Below, in pieces: positions 6,837 to 13,735 of a DNA stretch of 13,735 nt. The notes below the pieces were generated by a model. It worked only from the letters and a program-made list of their open reading frames with translations. It was not told the DNA's origin and did no database searches. A program made the translations under genes and the position numbers. Origin of the DNA: CAZFYZ01 sp964523735 (lineage in GTDB: Bacteria; Armatimonadota; UBA5829); the NCBI GenBank assembly GCA_964523735.1, contig CAZFYZ010000109.1, positions 1 to 13,735 of the forward strand, in the 5' to 3' direction. Position 1 is the stretch's first letter, and every line of letters begins with the position of its first letter.

Positions 6837-6873
6837 GAAGAAAAGCCGGGGGGAACAGGGTCCCCACCGGCTT
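6833..6873 (-). terminator. Rho-independent terminator after the PEP-CTERM gene
   Basis: On the minus strand the arms 6873-6861 and 6855-6843 form AAGCCGG/CCGGCTT, then one mismatch and three more G-C pairs, around a short loop. A TTTTCTTCTT tract follows. It lies about 42 bases after the stop of the PEP-CTERM gene and insulates trmFO from it. Confidence 0.75.
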
Positions 6874-6914
6874 CTCACAAAGACTACTTGAGTAGAACGT
6901 CATTGTTGGCGCTG

Positions 6915-7484
6915 CTACTTGCGCCGTCGCACGAAGCCGATGAGGCCGCCGCAACCGCAGAGCAGAGCCAGAATACTCCCCGGCTCGGGCACACACCAGG
7001 TGCCGATCTCAACGAGCTCAATTCCCCTCATGAAGTAGAAATCCGTGCTGCCGAAGACGATTGTCTCGCTTTCGGGCTGGTATGGAAGTGTCCACTGCCA
7101 TGTAAGGAACTGACCGTTAGTGCTAATCCACTGCGTGTGCGGCGTGTATGCGACTCCTGCAGGGTCGTAGATCAGCAGGTCCGCCATCTGAGTTTGCGGG
7201 TACAGATACTTCACTTCGACCCAGATGTTCTTCGCCTGATCAGGGATGGCCCTGTTGGGCACCCAGACGCTGGTGAAATCCTGCGCCCAGACCGGATCAC
7301 CAAGGCCCAGCTTGTCGATGGGGTTCGTCCAGTATCCCGGATCATTGGACGGCACTCCGGGGGGCATTGGATACCAGATCCAGTACAGGTCCACGAGGTC
7401 TGTGGGGACGTCGGCAGCAGCAGGAACACTACAGAGAATGCCCAACAGCATGATGCCGACGCAGAGAATGATGGTGAGTCTCAT
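6915..7484 (-). CDS. Secreted PEP-CTERM sorting-domain protein of unknown function
   Basis: The start ATG 7484 follows AGGAGG at nine bases; the open frame continues upstream but through the promoter and leader, so the longer version is rejected. The 189-residue product has an N-terminal signal peptide (MRLTIILCVGIMLLGILCSV, likely cleaved after PAAA at 24). A mature region rich in Trp, Tyr and Pro follows. The C-terminal sorting signal is complete: VPEPGS (165-170), hydrophobic segment ILALLCGCGGLIGFV (171-185), basic end RRRK. Such signals are processed by an exosortase, and the proteins often reach the cell surface or exopolysaccharide matrix. The mature domain resembles nothing I can name. 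It has its own promoter, a long structured leader and a terminator, and so is regulated alone. No exosortase is in view. Confidence 0.88.
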   Translation of the reverse strand: MRLTIILCVGIMLLGILCSVPAAADVPTDLVDLYWIWYPMPPGVPSNDPGYWTNPIDKLGLGDPVWAQDFTSVWVPNRAIPDQAKNIWVEVKYLYPQTQMADLLIYDPAGVAYTPHTQWISTNGQFLTWQWTLPYQPESETIVFGSTDFYFMRGIELVEIGTWCVPEPGSILALLCGCGGLIGFVRRRK

Positions 7485-7513
7485 ACATCCAGTCCTCCTT
7501 CCTTTATGGCGTT

Positions 7514-7598
7514 GGGTGCGGCAACCCGGCAGTTGTGCACCTGCCTGGGAGACGCTAATCCCGGCTTCCGCTCTGCATACTGAACGCATTGCTCAGAG
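7514..7598 (-). promoter_or_regulatory. Structured leader RNA, GEMM (c-di-GMP-I riboswitch)-like candidate
   Basis: Read on the minus strand, the 5' leader of the PEP-CTERM gene shows, in order, GAGCAATGC, GAGCGGAAGCCGGG and CTGCCGGGTTGCCG. Their order and spacing follow the GEMM core (GGCAAACC, then ACGCAAAGCC, then AGCCGGGTTGCCG). The third block agrees best; the first two carry substitutions. Helices visible are CUCUG/CAGAG, GGGA/UCCC, GGCAG/CUGCC and GCAA/UUGC. The P1a-like stem is short and the GNRA loop usual in this class is not evident. It may be a diverged c-di-GMP riboswitch or an unrelated leader. Confidence 0.4.
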
Positions 7599-7622
7599 TA
7601 CAGTGGGCATGACCGGTACCGG

Positions 7623-7651
7623 AGTGTAGCACGGCAATACCTGCTTGTCAA
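7623..7651 (-). promoter_or_regulatory. Strong sigma-70 promoter of the PEP-CTERM gene
   Basis: On the minus strand a consensus TTGACA (7651-7646) and TACACT (7628-7623) are 17 bases apart. The start would be near 7616, leaving about 130 nt of leader before the start codon at 7484, room for a regulatory RNA. Confidence 0.8.
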
Positions 7652-7773
7652 TGGGTAAATTACAATTACTTTTTGCTGGTTGGGGTAACCGCATAGAGGG
7701 CAGACATATGACGCGCACGCGAGCTCGCTCAAACTAATGCATCACGCGTACACATCTTCCTCACATAACTCCG

Positions 7774-7800
7774 GACTCGCCTGAGTTATGCAGACCGGCT
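7774..7800. repeat. Inverted repeat between argS and the PEP-CTERM gene
   Basis: CATAACTC (7774-7781) and GAGTTATG (7793-7800) pair perfectly over 8 bases with an 11-base loop. There is no T-tract on either side. It could be an operator or an mRNA 3' end. Apart from this, the hairpin at 7862-7879 and the leader with its promoter, I see nothing in the 400 bases between the two genes. Confidence 0.4.
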
Positions 7801-7861
7801 TGTGCGTTACATGTGTGTATAGTATGAATGTGGACTAAGCGTTCTCGGATGCGATCGCGTC

Positions 7862-7879
7862 CCAGCGTTCGATCGCTGG
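7862..7879 (-). terminator. Hairpin just after argS, possible terminator without T-tract
   Basis: CCAGCG and CGCTGG form a perfect 6-bp stem with a 6-base loop, five bases beyond the argS stop, followed by a GCGATCGC palindrome. No run of T follows on the minus strand, so it may act as an mRNA-end stabiliser rather than an intrinsic terminator. Confidence 0.35.
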
Positions 7880-7884
7880 CGAGG

Positions 7885-9870
7885 CTATATCCTCTCCAGC
7901 GGCGCGATCCCCAGCGCATCCAGGCAGTTGGCCATGCATTGCCTGAATGCATCAACAAGCGCGAGGCGGTAGCTGCGGAGGATAGGGTCCTCGATCTTGA
8001 TAAAGGGCACCTGCTCGGCGGCATCGGGGTCAGGGGTCTCGTAGAAGTCGGTGAAGACGGTGGCGAGTTCGAAGGCATAGCGCGCGACCGGGGCGGGCGA
8101 GAGTTCCTTGCCGGCCTTGCGGAGGACTGAGGGCATCTCCGCGATCTTCTTTACGAGGTTCTCCTCCGGGACGGTGATACGGTCAGGGATCGTAACCGCG
8201 GCCGCGCCTTGGGGGTCGGAGACCCCGTCTACAAGCGTACTCGCACCAGAGTTGGGGTAGGTTTCAGCGGCCTTGCGGAGGATGCTGCACGCGCGGGCGT
8301 GGGCATACTCGCAGTAGACGCCGGTGTCGCCTGTGGTACGCATGGCCTCGTCGAAGTCGAAGACGATCATCTTGCCCGTGGTAATGCGTGACATGAAGTA
8401 GCGGATGGCCGCGGCGGCCAGAACGGGGGCACTGTCTGCTGAATGGACTTTCTCAGCGAGGCGCTTGACGGTCTCGTCGATCAGATCGTCACCCTTCACG
8501 CCGACACCCTTGCGGCCGGACATTGCCTGGGTGCCTGGTTCCTCGGCGTTGACATCGACGCCAAGCTCCGCGGCGGCGGAATTGGAGAGAACGACGACTT
8601 CGTAATCCAGGTGAGTGGAGTTGCGGGCTTCTTTCTTGAAGCCGAGCTTCTTCAGGCAATCGTAAACGATATGCTGAGTATAGCTCTGGCGGACGTCGAT
8701 CACGTTCACTACGCGCTCGGCTTTGCCGAAGCGGTCCATTGGCTTGCCGTCGGGCGCAGTCGTCCAGAGTTCCTGGCCGTTAGCCTGCGTGCCCCAGGGC
8801 TTGTAGAGAAAGTCCTGGCCAAGCACGCCGAATTTCCACATCTGGTATGCGATGTCTTTGCCCGTATAGGTGACGGTACCGTTGGAGCGGACGAGCACTT
8901 TGTCCTCGCTCTTGACGCCGTTTTCAGTCTGGATCAGGCCCTTGCCGAAGCGGACGACCCAGCAGCCCTTGTTGGGGCCTTCTGTCTCGAACACCACCGC
9001 ACCGCTGGCTTTGAGCGACTCAAATGCCGTCTTCCAGAACCCGCGCAGGAAGATGTCGGACTCCCAATTCAGCAGGTCATAGAACACGTTGAGACGGCTG
9101 ACTGTAGCGAGATGCGCCTTGACGATGCGAGTGGCCACTTCTTTTGCGAACGCCGCGATGACGCTGTCTTGAGCCTCGACCGCGTGGAGGACTTCCGCAC
9201 GCTTTGCCTTGAGGGCTTCGTCTGTATCGTAGGCCTGGGCAATGCGGGAATAGACATCCCAGCACCAGTAGTCGAAGGGCTGAGAGCCATCGTACTTGGC
9301 CCACATCGCGCTCAGGTCTTTGGACTTGCCATCATAGCGCGGCTCGTCCATATAGAGCATCGCAACGACGACGTCGGCCACCTGCACGCCGGTATCATCT
9401 ATATAGTTGCACGCCTCTACATTGTAACCAAGCTTGCGAAGCACCCGCACCACCGAGTCGCCAATGATTGCGTTGCGCAGGTGGCCGATATGCATGGCCT
9501 TGTTGGGGTTGACGTTGGTGTGCTCGACGAGGATCTTCTTGCCCCGTCCGGTGTTGCCGGAGCCAAACCTGGCGCCCTCTTTGGCGACGCGGTCAATGAC
9601 GCTCTTCACGTATCGCGCGTGGTCGATCCTGAAGTTGATGTAGCCCGGAGGAGTAACCAGGACCTCTTTTATGAACGGCAGCTTTGCCTGAGCCAGTTGG
9701 TCCGCCACTTCCTGCGCTATCTGCATGGGGGCGCGCTTCTGTATCTTTGCCTGGCCCAGGCAGACCGCGGTCGAGAAATCACCGAACTCCCGCTTTGGCG
9801 GCACGTTGAATGAGATATCGTTAGTCCCGAGTATCTTAGCTATGGCTTTTGCTGCGTCATCCTGAATCAA
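7885..9870 (-). CDS. argS: Arginyl-tRNA synthetase
   Basis: The 661-residue product charges tRNA-Arg with arginine using ATP (EC 6.1.1.19), in the cytoplasm. The N-terminal tRNA-binding domain (about 1-85) is followed by VEHTNVNPNKAMHIGHLRNA, with the class I HIGH motif at 127-130. Other visible motifs are NYIDDTGVQVADV (155-167), DIAYQMWKFG (339-348) and, in place of KMSK, MSGRKGVGVK (450-459). The C-terminal DALR-type anticodon-binding domain begins near 515-525. The protein is longer than usual (about 550-590). Part of the extra length is residues 541-565, where LVDGVSDP (546-553) is encoded by a REP-like element. The start is TTG 9870; an in-frame TAG three codons upstream excludes anything longer, and GAGGT lies 10 bases before it. 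An extended -10 promoter lies just upstream. Confidence 0.96.
   Translation of the reverse strand: MIQDDAAKAIAKILGTNDISFNVPPKREFGDFSTAVCLGQAKIQKRAPMQIAQEVADQLAQAKLPFIKEVLVTPPGYINFRIDHARYVKSVIDRVAKEGARFGSGNTGRGKKILVEHTNVNPNKAMHIGHLRNAIIGDSVVRVLRKLGYNVEACNYIDDTGVQVADVVVAMLYMDEPRYDGKSKDLSAMWAKYDGSQPFDYWCWDVYSRIAQAYDTDEALKAKRAEVLHAVEAQDSVIAAFAKEVATRIVKAHLATVSRLNVFYDLLNWESDIFLRGFWKTAFESLKASGAVVFETEGPNKGCWVVRFGKGLIQTENGVKSEDKVLVRSNGTVTYTGKDIAYQMWKFGVLGQDFLYKPWGTQANGQELWTTAPDGKPMDRFGKAERVVNVIDVRQSYTQHIVYDCLKKLGFKKEARNSTHLDYEVVVLSNSAAAELGVDVNAEEPGTQAMSGRKGVGVKGDDLIDETVKRLAEKVHSADSAPVLAAAAIRYFMSRITTGKMIVFDFDEAMRTTGDTGVYCEYAHARACSILRKAAETYPNSGASTLVDGVSDPQGAAAVTIPDRITVPEENLVKKIAEMPSVLRKAGKELSPAPVARYAFELATVFTDFYETPDPDAAEQVPFIKIEDPILRSYRLALVDAFRQCMANCLDALGIAPLERI
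8212..8235 (-). repeat. Single REP-like element inside argS
   Basis: On the minus strand TTGTAG, two bases, then GGGGTC-TCC-GACCCC match the monomer of the array at 4901-5475. The stem bases differ from both array versions (GGCGTC/GACGCC and GGGTTC/GAACCC) but pairing is kept. It encodes LVDGVSDP in a segment between the catalytic core and the anticodon-binding domain that is usually variable. Confidence 0.75.
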
Positions 9871-9909
9871 GCTTGTCTATACCTCGCGCTCCACTTAATC
9901 ACGCTAGAT

Positions 9910-9918
9910 ATTATAGCA
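9910..9918 (-). promoter_or_regulatory. Extended -10 promoter of argS
   Basis: TGCTATAAT on the minus strand is a perfect -10 box with the TGn extension, 40 bases before the argS start. No clear -35 box is present, which an extended -10 tolerates. Confidence 0.65.
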
Positions 9919-10002
9919 CGTTGGCTCGACCGGCCGCTTGGCCTGGTGGTTCACGGGCGCATAAGCATAGTGTACTGTTTCTGTTATTTATTGTAACCAC
10001 GA

Positions 10003-10030
10003 TTGACGCACTCGCTGCCTCGAATATAAG
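10003..10030 (+). promoter_or_regulatory. Predicted promoter of the FIST-GGDEF operon
   Basis: TTGACG (10003-10008) and TATAAG (10025-10030) are 16 bases apart; TAAGAT at 10027-10032 gives an alternative with 18. The start near 10037 would leave a leader of about 168 nt. That leader contains CGCCAT/ATGGCG arms (10060-10065, 10084-10089) and a GTGAC-ATG-GTCAC dyad (10089-10101). The rest of the 334-base space between argS and this operon shows nothing else I can name apart from the argS promoter. Confidence 0.45.
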
Positions 10031-10204
10031 ATAATGGACTGCCACAGTCTAATCCCGTGCGCCATGGAGGCCGATAATGGTCAATGGCGTGACATGGTCA
10101 CTCTATGGCCCGCCCGAACTTTGGACTGACCAGGACTCGACTTCGTCGGCGCGTCTGGCTTGTAAGCGCGAGCAGATTCCACATCTACAGGATGGTGCAT
10201 ACTG

Positions 10205-11344
10205 ATGAGAACAGAGCAGTTCCGATGCGATTGCAGTGCCCGTTGTTGCCCGCCTACGACCGGATCCCTTGGCGACGCCGCACAACTCGTGCTGGTGTTT
10301 GCCGGCAGGTCGGTCCTGAAGAAGGAAGGATGTCTGGAGGCTATTGTCAATGCTTACCCGAATGCCCGCATCTTCGGATGCTCCACAGCGGGTGAGATCC
10401 TCGACACTCGGGTGACCGATGACTCCCTCGCCGCGACCGCGATCGCCTTCGATCACACGAAGATAGCTGCCTCGTGCGTGAGCATCAATGAGGTCGGGAG
10501 CAGCTTCGAAGCCGGAGAGAGGCTGGCCCGGTCATTGGACCAGAATGGGCTGGTACACGCCTTCGTGCTCTCAGACGGCCTCGGCGTGAATGGGAGCGAT
10601 CTCGTTCGTGGTGTAACGGAGAACCTGCCGGAAGGGGTGTCCCTCACCGGAGGGCTCTCTGGCGACGGCGCTGAGTTCGAAGAAACGTTTGTGGTTTTCG
10701 ACGGAGCAGTGCTCAAGGATTCTATAGCCATCCTCGGTTTCTACGGTGATCGCCTCGACGTGGGCTACGCCTCACTTGGCGGTTGGGACCCCTTTGGACC
10801 CGACAGGCTGATCACTCGGTCGGAAGGAAATGTGCTCTACGAACTCGACGGCAGATCGGCCCTTGAGCTTTACAAGCAGTATCTCGGTGATCATGCGGCG
10901 GGCCTGCCCGCCACCGGCCTTCTGTTTCCGCTTTGTCTCAGGGCAAAGGACGGAGGAGCTGGCGTAGTGCGCACGATACTCTCGGTATGCGAGGAGAGCC
11001 AGAGCGTGACCTACGCAGGCGACGTGCCTTGCGGCACTTATGGCAGGCTTATGAAGGCGAATTTCGATCACCTGGTCGACGGCGCGCTGGACGCCGCAAG
11101 AGTCAGCCACGAGGCGATTGGTTGTGAGAATCCCGATCTGGCGATTCTCATAAGCTGCGTGGGTCGCAAACTCGTGCTTAAGCAGAGAGTAGAAGAGGAG
11201 ATAGAGGCGGTCAGGGAGGTCGTTGGTGATTCCACGGTCTTGACGGGCTTCTACTCGTACGGCGAGGTGTCTCCGTTCAAACCGGGCGCCGAGTGCGAGT
11301 TGCACAACCAGACCATGACCATCACCATGTTCCGGGAGAGGTAG
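10205..11344 (+). CDS. FIST N- and C-domain signal-transduction protein
   Basis: The 379-residue product has the two-part FIST sensory architecture, thought to bind small ligands such as amino acids. The FIST_N domain (about 26-225) has AQLVLVFAGR (26-35), IFGCSTAGEI (56-65), FVLSDGLGVNG (120-130) and VSLTGGLSGDG (145-155). The FIST_C domain (about 235-375) has DLAILISCVGRK (311-322) and the signature TGFYSYGEVSPF (347-358) followed by LHNQTMT (366-372). No signal peptide or membrane segment is visible, so it is probably cytoplasmic. Odd feature: four cysteines (C8, C10, C14, C15) lie at the extreme N-terminus, where I do not expect them. The next gene starts 1 nt after its stop, so the two are cotranscribed and probably translationally coupled. 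FIST proteins commonly sit beside PAS, GGDEF or kinase partners, as here. Confidence 0.9.
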   Translation: MRTEQFRCDCSARCCPPTTGSLGDAAQLVLVFAGRSVLKKEGCLEAIVNAYPNARIFGCSTAGEILDTRVTDDSLAATAIAFDHTKIAASCVSINEVGSSFEAGERLARSLDQNGLVHAFVLSDGLGVNGSDLVRGVTENLPEGVSLTGGLSGDGAEFEETFVVFDGAVLKDSIAILGFYGDRLDVGYASLGGWDPFGPDRLITRSEGNVLYELDGRSALELYKQYLGDHAAGLPATGLLFPLCLRAKDGGAGVVRTILSVCEESQSVTYAGDVPCGTYGRLMKANFDHLVDGALDAARVSHEAIGCENPDLAILISCVGRKLVLKQRVEEEIEAVREVVGDSTVLTGFYSYGEVSPFKPGAECELHNQTMTITMFRER

Positions 11345-11345
11345 T

Positions 11346-13735
11346 TTGCAGCAGTACCATCGTCTACTCTCGCGGCAGCTCAGGAGGCAATTCGGCAGTC
11401 CGGAGCAATGCCCTCAGGACTTGGCTGAGCTGATAAAGGCGGTCGATGCAGCCTATGTGGGGTTCGACTCCGACATGGGCATGCTTGAGCGGGCGCTGGA
11501 GCTTAGCTCGGCCGAACTGCTGCAGGCGAACTCTGAGCTGCGCGCGATATTCCAGGCATTCCCCGACCTCCTATTCCGCATAGACGCGAGCGGCAGGATT
11601 CTGGATTGTAGGGGCGGCAGCAAGACAGACTCATATCTCCCGCTTGACGCTCTTCAGGGCAAGCAGATTCAGAGCATCCCGATCCCCAATGTGGCTGATC
11701 TCTTCTGCCGTGCACTAGCAGAACTTCGTGATACGGGGAACATGGTCGTAACCGAGTACTCCCTGCGCCGCGGCGACAAAGAGCATTTCTATGAAAGTAG
11801 GTTTCTCCCGCTTTTCGATGGGCAGACGATTGTAGTCATCCGCAACATTACTGAACGCAAGCTGGCCGAGAAGGAGCTGCGTCTCGCCAAGTACATTATC
11901 GCCAACTTGCGGGATGCGGCCATGTGGATAGACTCCGATTCGCGCTTCACCTACGTTAACGAGGCCACCGCTCGCCTGCTCGGCTACACGAGCGAGGAGA
12001 TGCTCGGCATGCGCGTGCCGGACGTCAACCCCAATTTCTCGCAGGACACGTGGGCAGAGCATTGGCGACAGGTGCGTGAGTCAGGCGGAGCGGTCTTCGA
12101 TAGTTACTTGTTCACGAAGAACGGGCACGCCCTTCCGGTTGAGATTGCAGTCAATCCGGTTCAGTTTGAAGGCGAGGAGTACCATTGCACGTTCGTCAGA
12201 GACATCACTGAAAGAACGCTGGCCGATGAGAGGCGCCGAAAGAAAGAGGAGGGGCTAAAACGGCAGCATGCTTCGATCATCGAGCTTGCGCGGAACAAGA
12301 CCCTCTTCCGAGGCGACCTTCGGCTGGCTATCAGACAGATTGTCGAGACGGCCGCCCGCACGCTCGACGCGGCGCAGGTAGGCTTCTGGATGCTGAAGAG
12401 CGACGGCCATACCCTTGTGTCATACGATATCTACGACCTGAGTCAGGACAGCCATACCGATGGCCACGAACTGAGCACCTGTACGTTCCCCAGCTACTTC
12501 CAGGCTCTGGAAAGCAACCGCATCATTGCCGCCCACGATGCCCTCAATGACCCACGAACCGTAGAGCTTGCGCAAGATTACCTGATCCCAGGCGGCGTGA
12601 CGTCATTGCTCGACGTTCCCGTTGTGGTCGGTGGGCAGACTGTTGGTGTCGTCTGTCACGAACATACGGGACCAGCCAGGAAATGGACTACGGACGAACA
12701 GAGCTACGCCGGTTCAGTAGCAGATCTCATATCTATGGCGATCGAGTCCTCCGAGCGCATAAAGACCCAGGCCGACCTGGATATCAGGACTACGGCCATG
12801 AACGCAGCCAAAGACCAGATAGTGATCGTGGACGCCGAGGGCAGAGTAGAGTTCGTCAACCCTTCGTTCGAACGCGAAACCGGCTACACGTTTGACGAGT
12901 TGCGGGGCAAGGTTCCTGGTTTCCTCAGGTCTCCGAAGCACACGAGGGAGTTCTACCAGAACCTGTGGAGCACTGTCCACGGGGGAGAGACGTGGCACGG
13001 AGAGATCACGATGGTTCACAAGAGTGGCGTCATCGTCGTTGAGGATGTGACGATCACTCCGATCAAAGGCGAATCGGGCGTGCCCGAACGCTACATCGCC
13101 ATCAAACGCAACATTACCGACAAGAAGCACTACGAGCAGAAACTCGATCACCTGGCCCATCACGACCACCTCACAGGACTGCCAAACCGTCTGCTCTTCA
13201 GCGACAGGCTGACCCAGCAGATCGCGCAAGCCGCAAGACATGACAGACTCATCGCGGTGTTGTTCCTCGACCTGGATCGGTTCAAGCTAATCAATGACTC
13301 CCTGGGTCACAACCTAGGCGATGGTCTGCTCAAAGCCGTATCGGAGAGGGTGCAGGACTGTCTTCGAGAGGCGGACACCATTTCCAGAATGGGAGGCGAT
13401 GAGTTCACCGTCATCCTTTCCGAGGTCTCAAACCCCGAAGAGGTGGCCGGGATTACCCAGCGGCTTGTTGATGCAATCTCGGAACCGTTTGTCCTTTCCG
13501 GACAGGAGCTCTTCGTTTCGGCAAGCGTCGGCGTCAGCATGTATCCCGCCGACGGCAAAGACGTGGAGACTCTGGTCAAGAATGCTGACACCGCGATGTA
13601 CAGGGCAAAGGAGCAGGGTCGCAACAACTACCAGTTCTACACCGAGGCTCTCAACGAGGCGGCGGTGGAGAAGATGCAGCTCGAGCGCAGCCTTCGCCGT
13701 GCCCTCAGTCGGGAGGAGTTCGTTCTTCACTACCA
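11346..13735 (+). CDS. PAS-PAS-GAF-PAS-GGDEF-EAL c-di-GMP signalling protein; partial
   Basis: The frame opens at TTG 11346, one base after the FIST stop and behind GGAGAGG (11333-11340). It stays open for 796 codons to the window end. Residues 1-66 form a helical module (LLSRQLRRQFG, later LERALELSSAELLQANSELR), which I recall from sensors next to FIST genes. PAS domains lie at about 67-175, 180-292 (YVNEATARLLGYTSEEM) and 483-595 (VNPSFERETGYTFDEL), each ending in an NITE/DITE/NITD-type linker. A GAF domain occupies about 315-470. The GGDEF domain (600-765) has HHDHLTGLPNR, FLDLDRFKLINDSLGH, intact GGDEF (683-687) and an I-site RxxD (R674-D677) five residues before it, so diguanylate cyclase activity with product inhibition is expected. 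LERSLRRALSREEFVLHY at 779-796 is the opening of an EAL phosphodiesterase domain, cut by the window. No membrane segment is seen. Confidence 0.93.
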   Translation, partial: MQQYHRLLSRQLRRQFGSPEQCPQDLAELIKAVDAAYVGFDSDMGMLERALELSSAELLQANSELRAIFQAFPDLLFRIDASGRILDCRGGSKTDSYLPLDALQGKQIQSIPIPNVADLFCRALAELRDTGNMVVTEYSLRRGDKEHFYESRFLPLFDGQTIVVIRNITERKLAEKELRLAKYIIANLRDAAMWIDSDSRFTYVNEATARLLGYTSEEMLGMRVPDVNPNFSQDTWAEHWRQVRESGGAVFDSYLFTKNGHALPVEIAVNPVQFEGEEYHCTFVRDITERTLADERRRKKEEGLKRQHASIIELARNKTLFRGDLRLAIRQIVETAARTLDAAQVGFWMLKSDGHTLVSYDIYDLSQDSHTDGHELSTCTFPSYFQALESNRIIAAHDALNDPRTVELAQDYLIPGGVTSLLDVPVVVGGQTVGVVCHEHTGPARKWTTDEQSYAGSVADLISMAIESSERIKTQADLDIRTTAMNAAKDQIVIVDAEGRVEFVNPSFERETGYTFDELRGKVPGFLRSPKHTREFYQNLWSTVHGGETWHGEITMVHKSGVIVVEDVTITPIKGESGVPERYIAIKRNITDKKHYEQKLDHLAHHDHLTGLPNRLLFSDRLTQQIAQAARHDRLIAVLFLDLDRFKLINDSLGHNLGDGLLKAVSERVQDCLREADTISRMGGDEFTVILSEVSNPEEVAGITQRLVDAISEPFVLSGQELFVSASVGVSMYPADGKDVETLVKNADTAMYRAKEQGRNNYQFYTEALNEAAVEKMQLERSLRRALSREEFVLHY

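Noticed and set aside
7514..7598. Cobalamin riboswitch suggested by GGAAGCCGGG
   Set aside because: The B12 box and the rest of the core are missing; the order of blocks fits GEMM better.
7481..7732. Minus-strand frame of 83 residues with a CPLC motif upstream of the PEP-CTERM gene
   Set aside because: It runs through a consensus promoter and the structured leader and overlaps the PEP-CTERM start. It resembles no known family.
8443..9813. Long open plus-strand frame opposite argS
   Set aside because: It is a codon-bias shadow of argS in a high-GC genome, with no family resemblance.

Overview
The window is high-GC bacterial DNA from what looks like a draft or metagenome assembly: it holds one gap of exactly 100 N, placed inside a tandem repeat. 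Clues to the host are a PEP-CTERM sorting signal (a Gram-negative-type envelope with an exosortase), a folate-dependent TrmFO, and a FIST gene joined to a large PAS/GAF/GGDEF sensor. Together these fit a lineage such as Armatimonadota or a neighbouring environmental phylum. That placement is inference with low certainty.

Region 1 (1-2889, all minus strand) is a phage head and DNA-packaging module in the order of phage Mu genes 27-28-29: small terminase, large terminase, portal. It is abnormal in several ways. The portal reading frame changes after about 98 residues into glycine-rich beta-helix repeats that run off the window. A complete mscL channel gene with its own terminator sits between large terminase and portal. 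Each terminase gene carries a short in-frame simple-sequence insertion. The module is either a decaying prophage or a heavily rearranged one.

Region 2 (3083-9870) is core metabolism. Adenine deaminase (plus) converges on trmFO (minus). The space between them is filled by an 84-bp tandem array of paired hairpins, each with a conserved GTTGTAG head: the layout of REP/BIME elements. A single diverged copy of the same element lies inside the argS coding sequence, with compensatory changes in its stem, and the last array copy supplies the stop codon of trmFO. Between trmFO and argS lies a secreted PEP-CTERM protein gene. It has a strong promoter and a structured leader of about 130 nt that partly resembles a c-di-GMP-I (GEMM) riboswitch.

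Region 3 (about 10003 to the end, plus strand) is a signalling operon: a FIST-domain sensor protein, then, 1 nt later, a PAS-PAS-GAF-PAS-GGDEF-EAL protein cut by the window end. If the leader really binds c-di-GMP, this enzyme and the PEP-CTERM gene belong to the same second-messenger network.

No tRNA, rRNA, CRISPR array, integrase or transposase was seen. The strongest leads for something new are the REP-like family, the mscL cassette inside the packaging module, the portal/beta-helix fusion, and the PEP-CTERM leader RNA.
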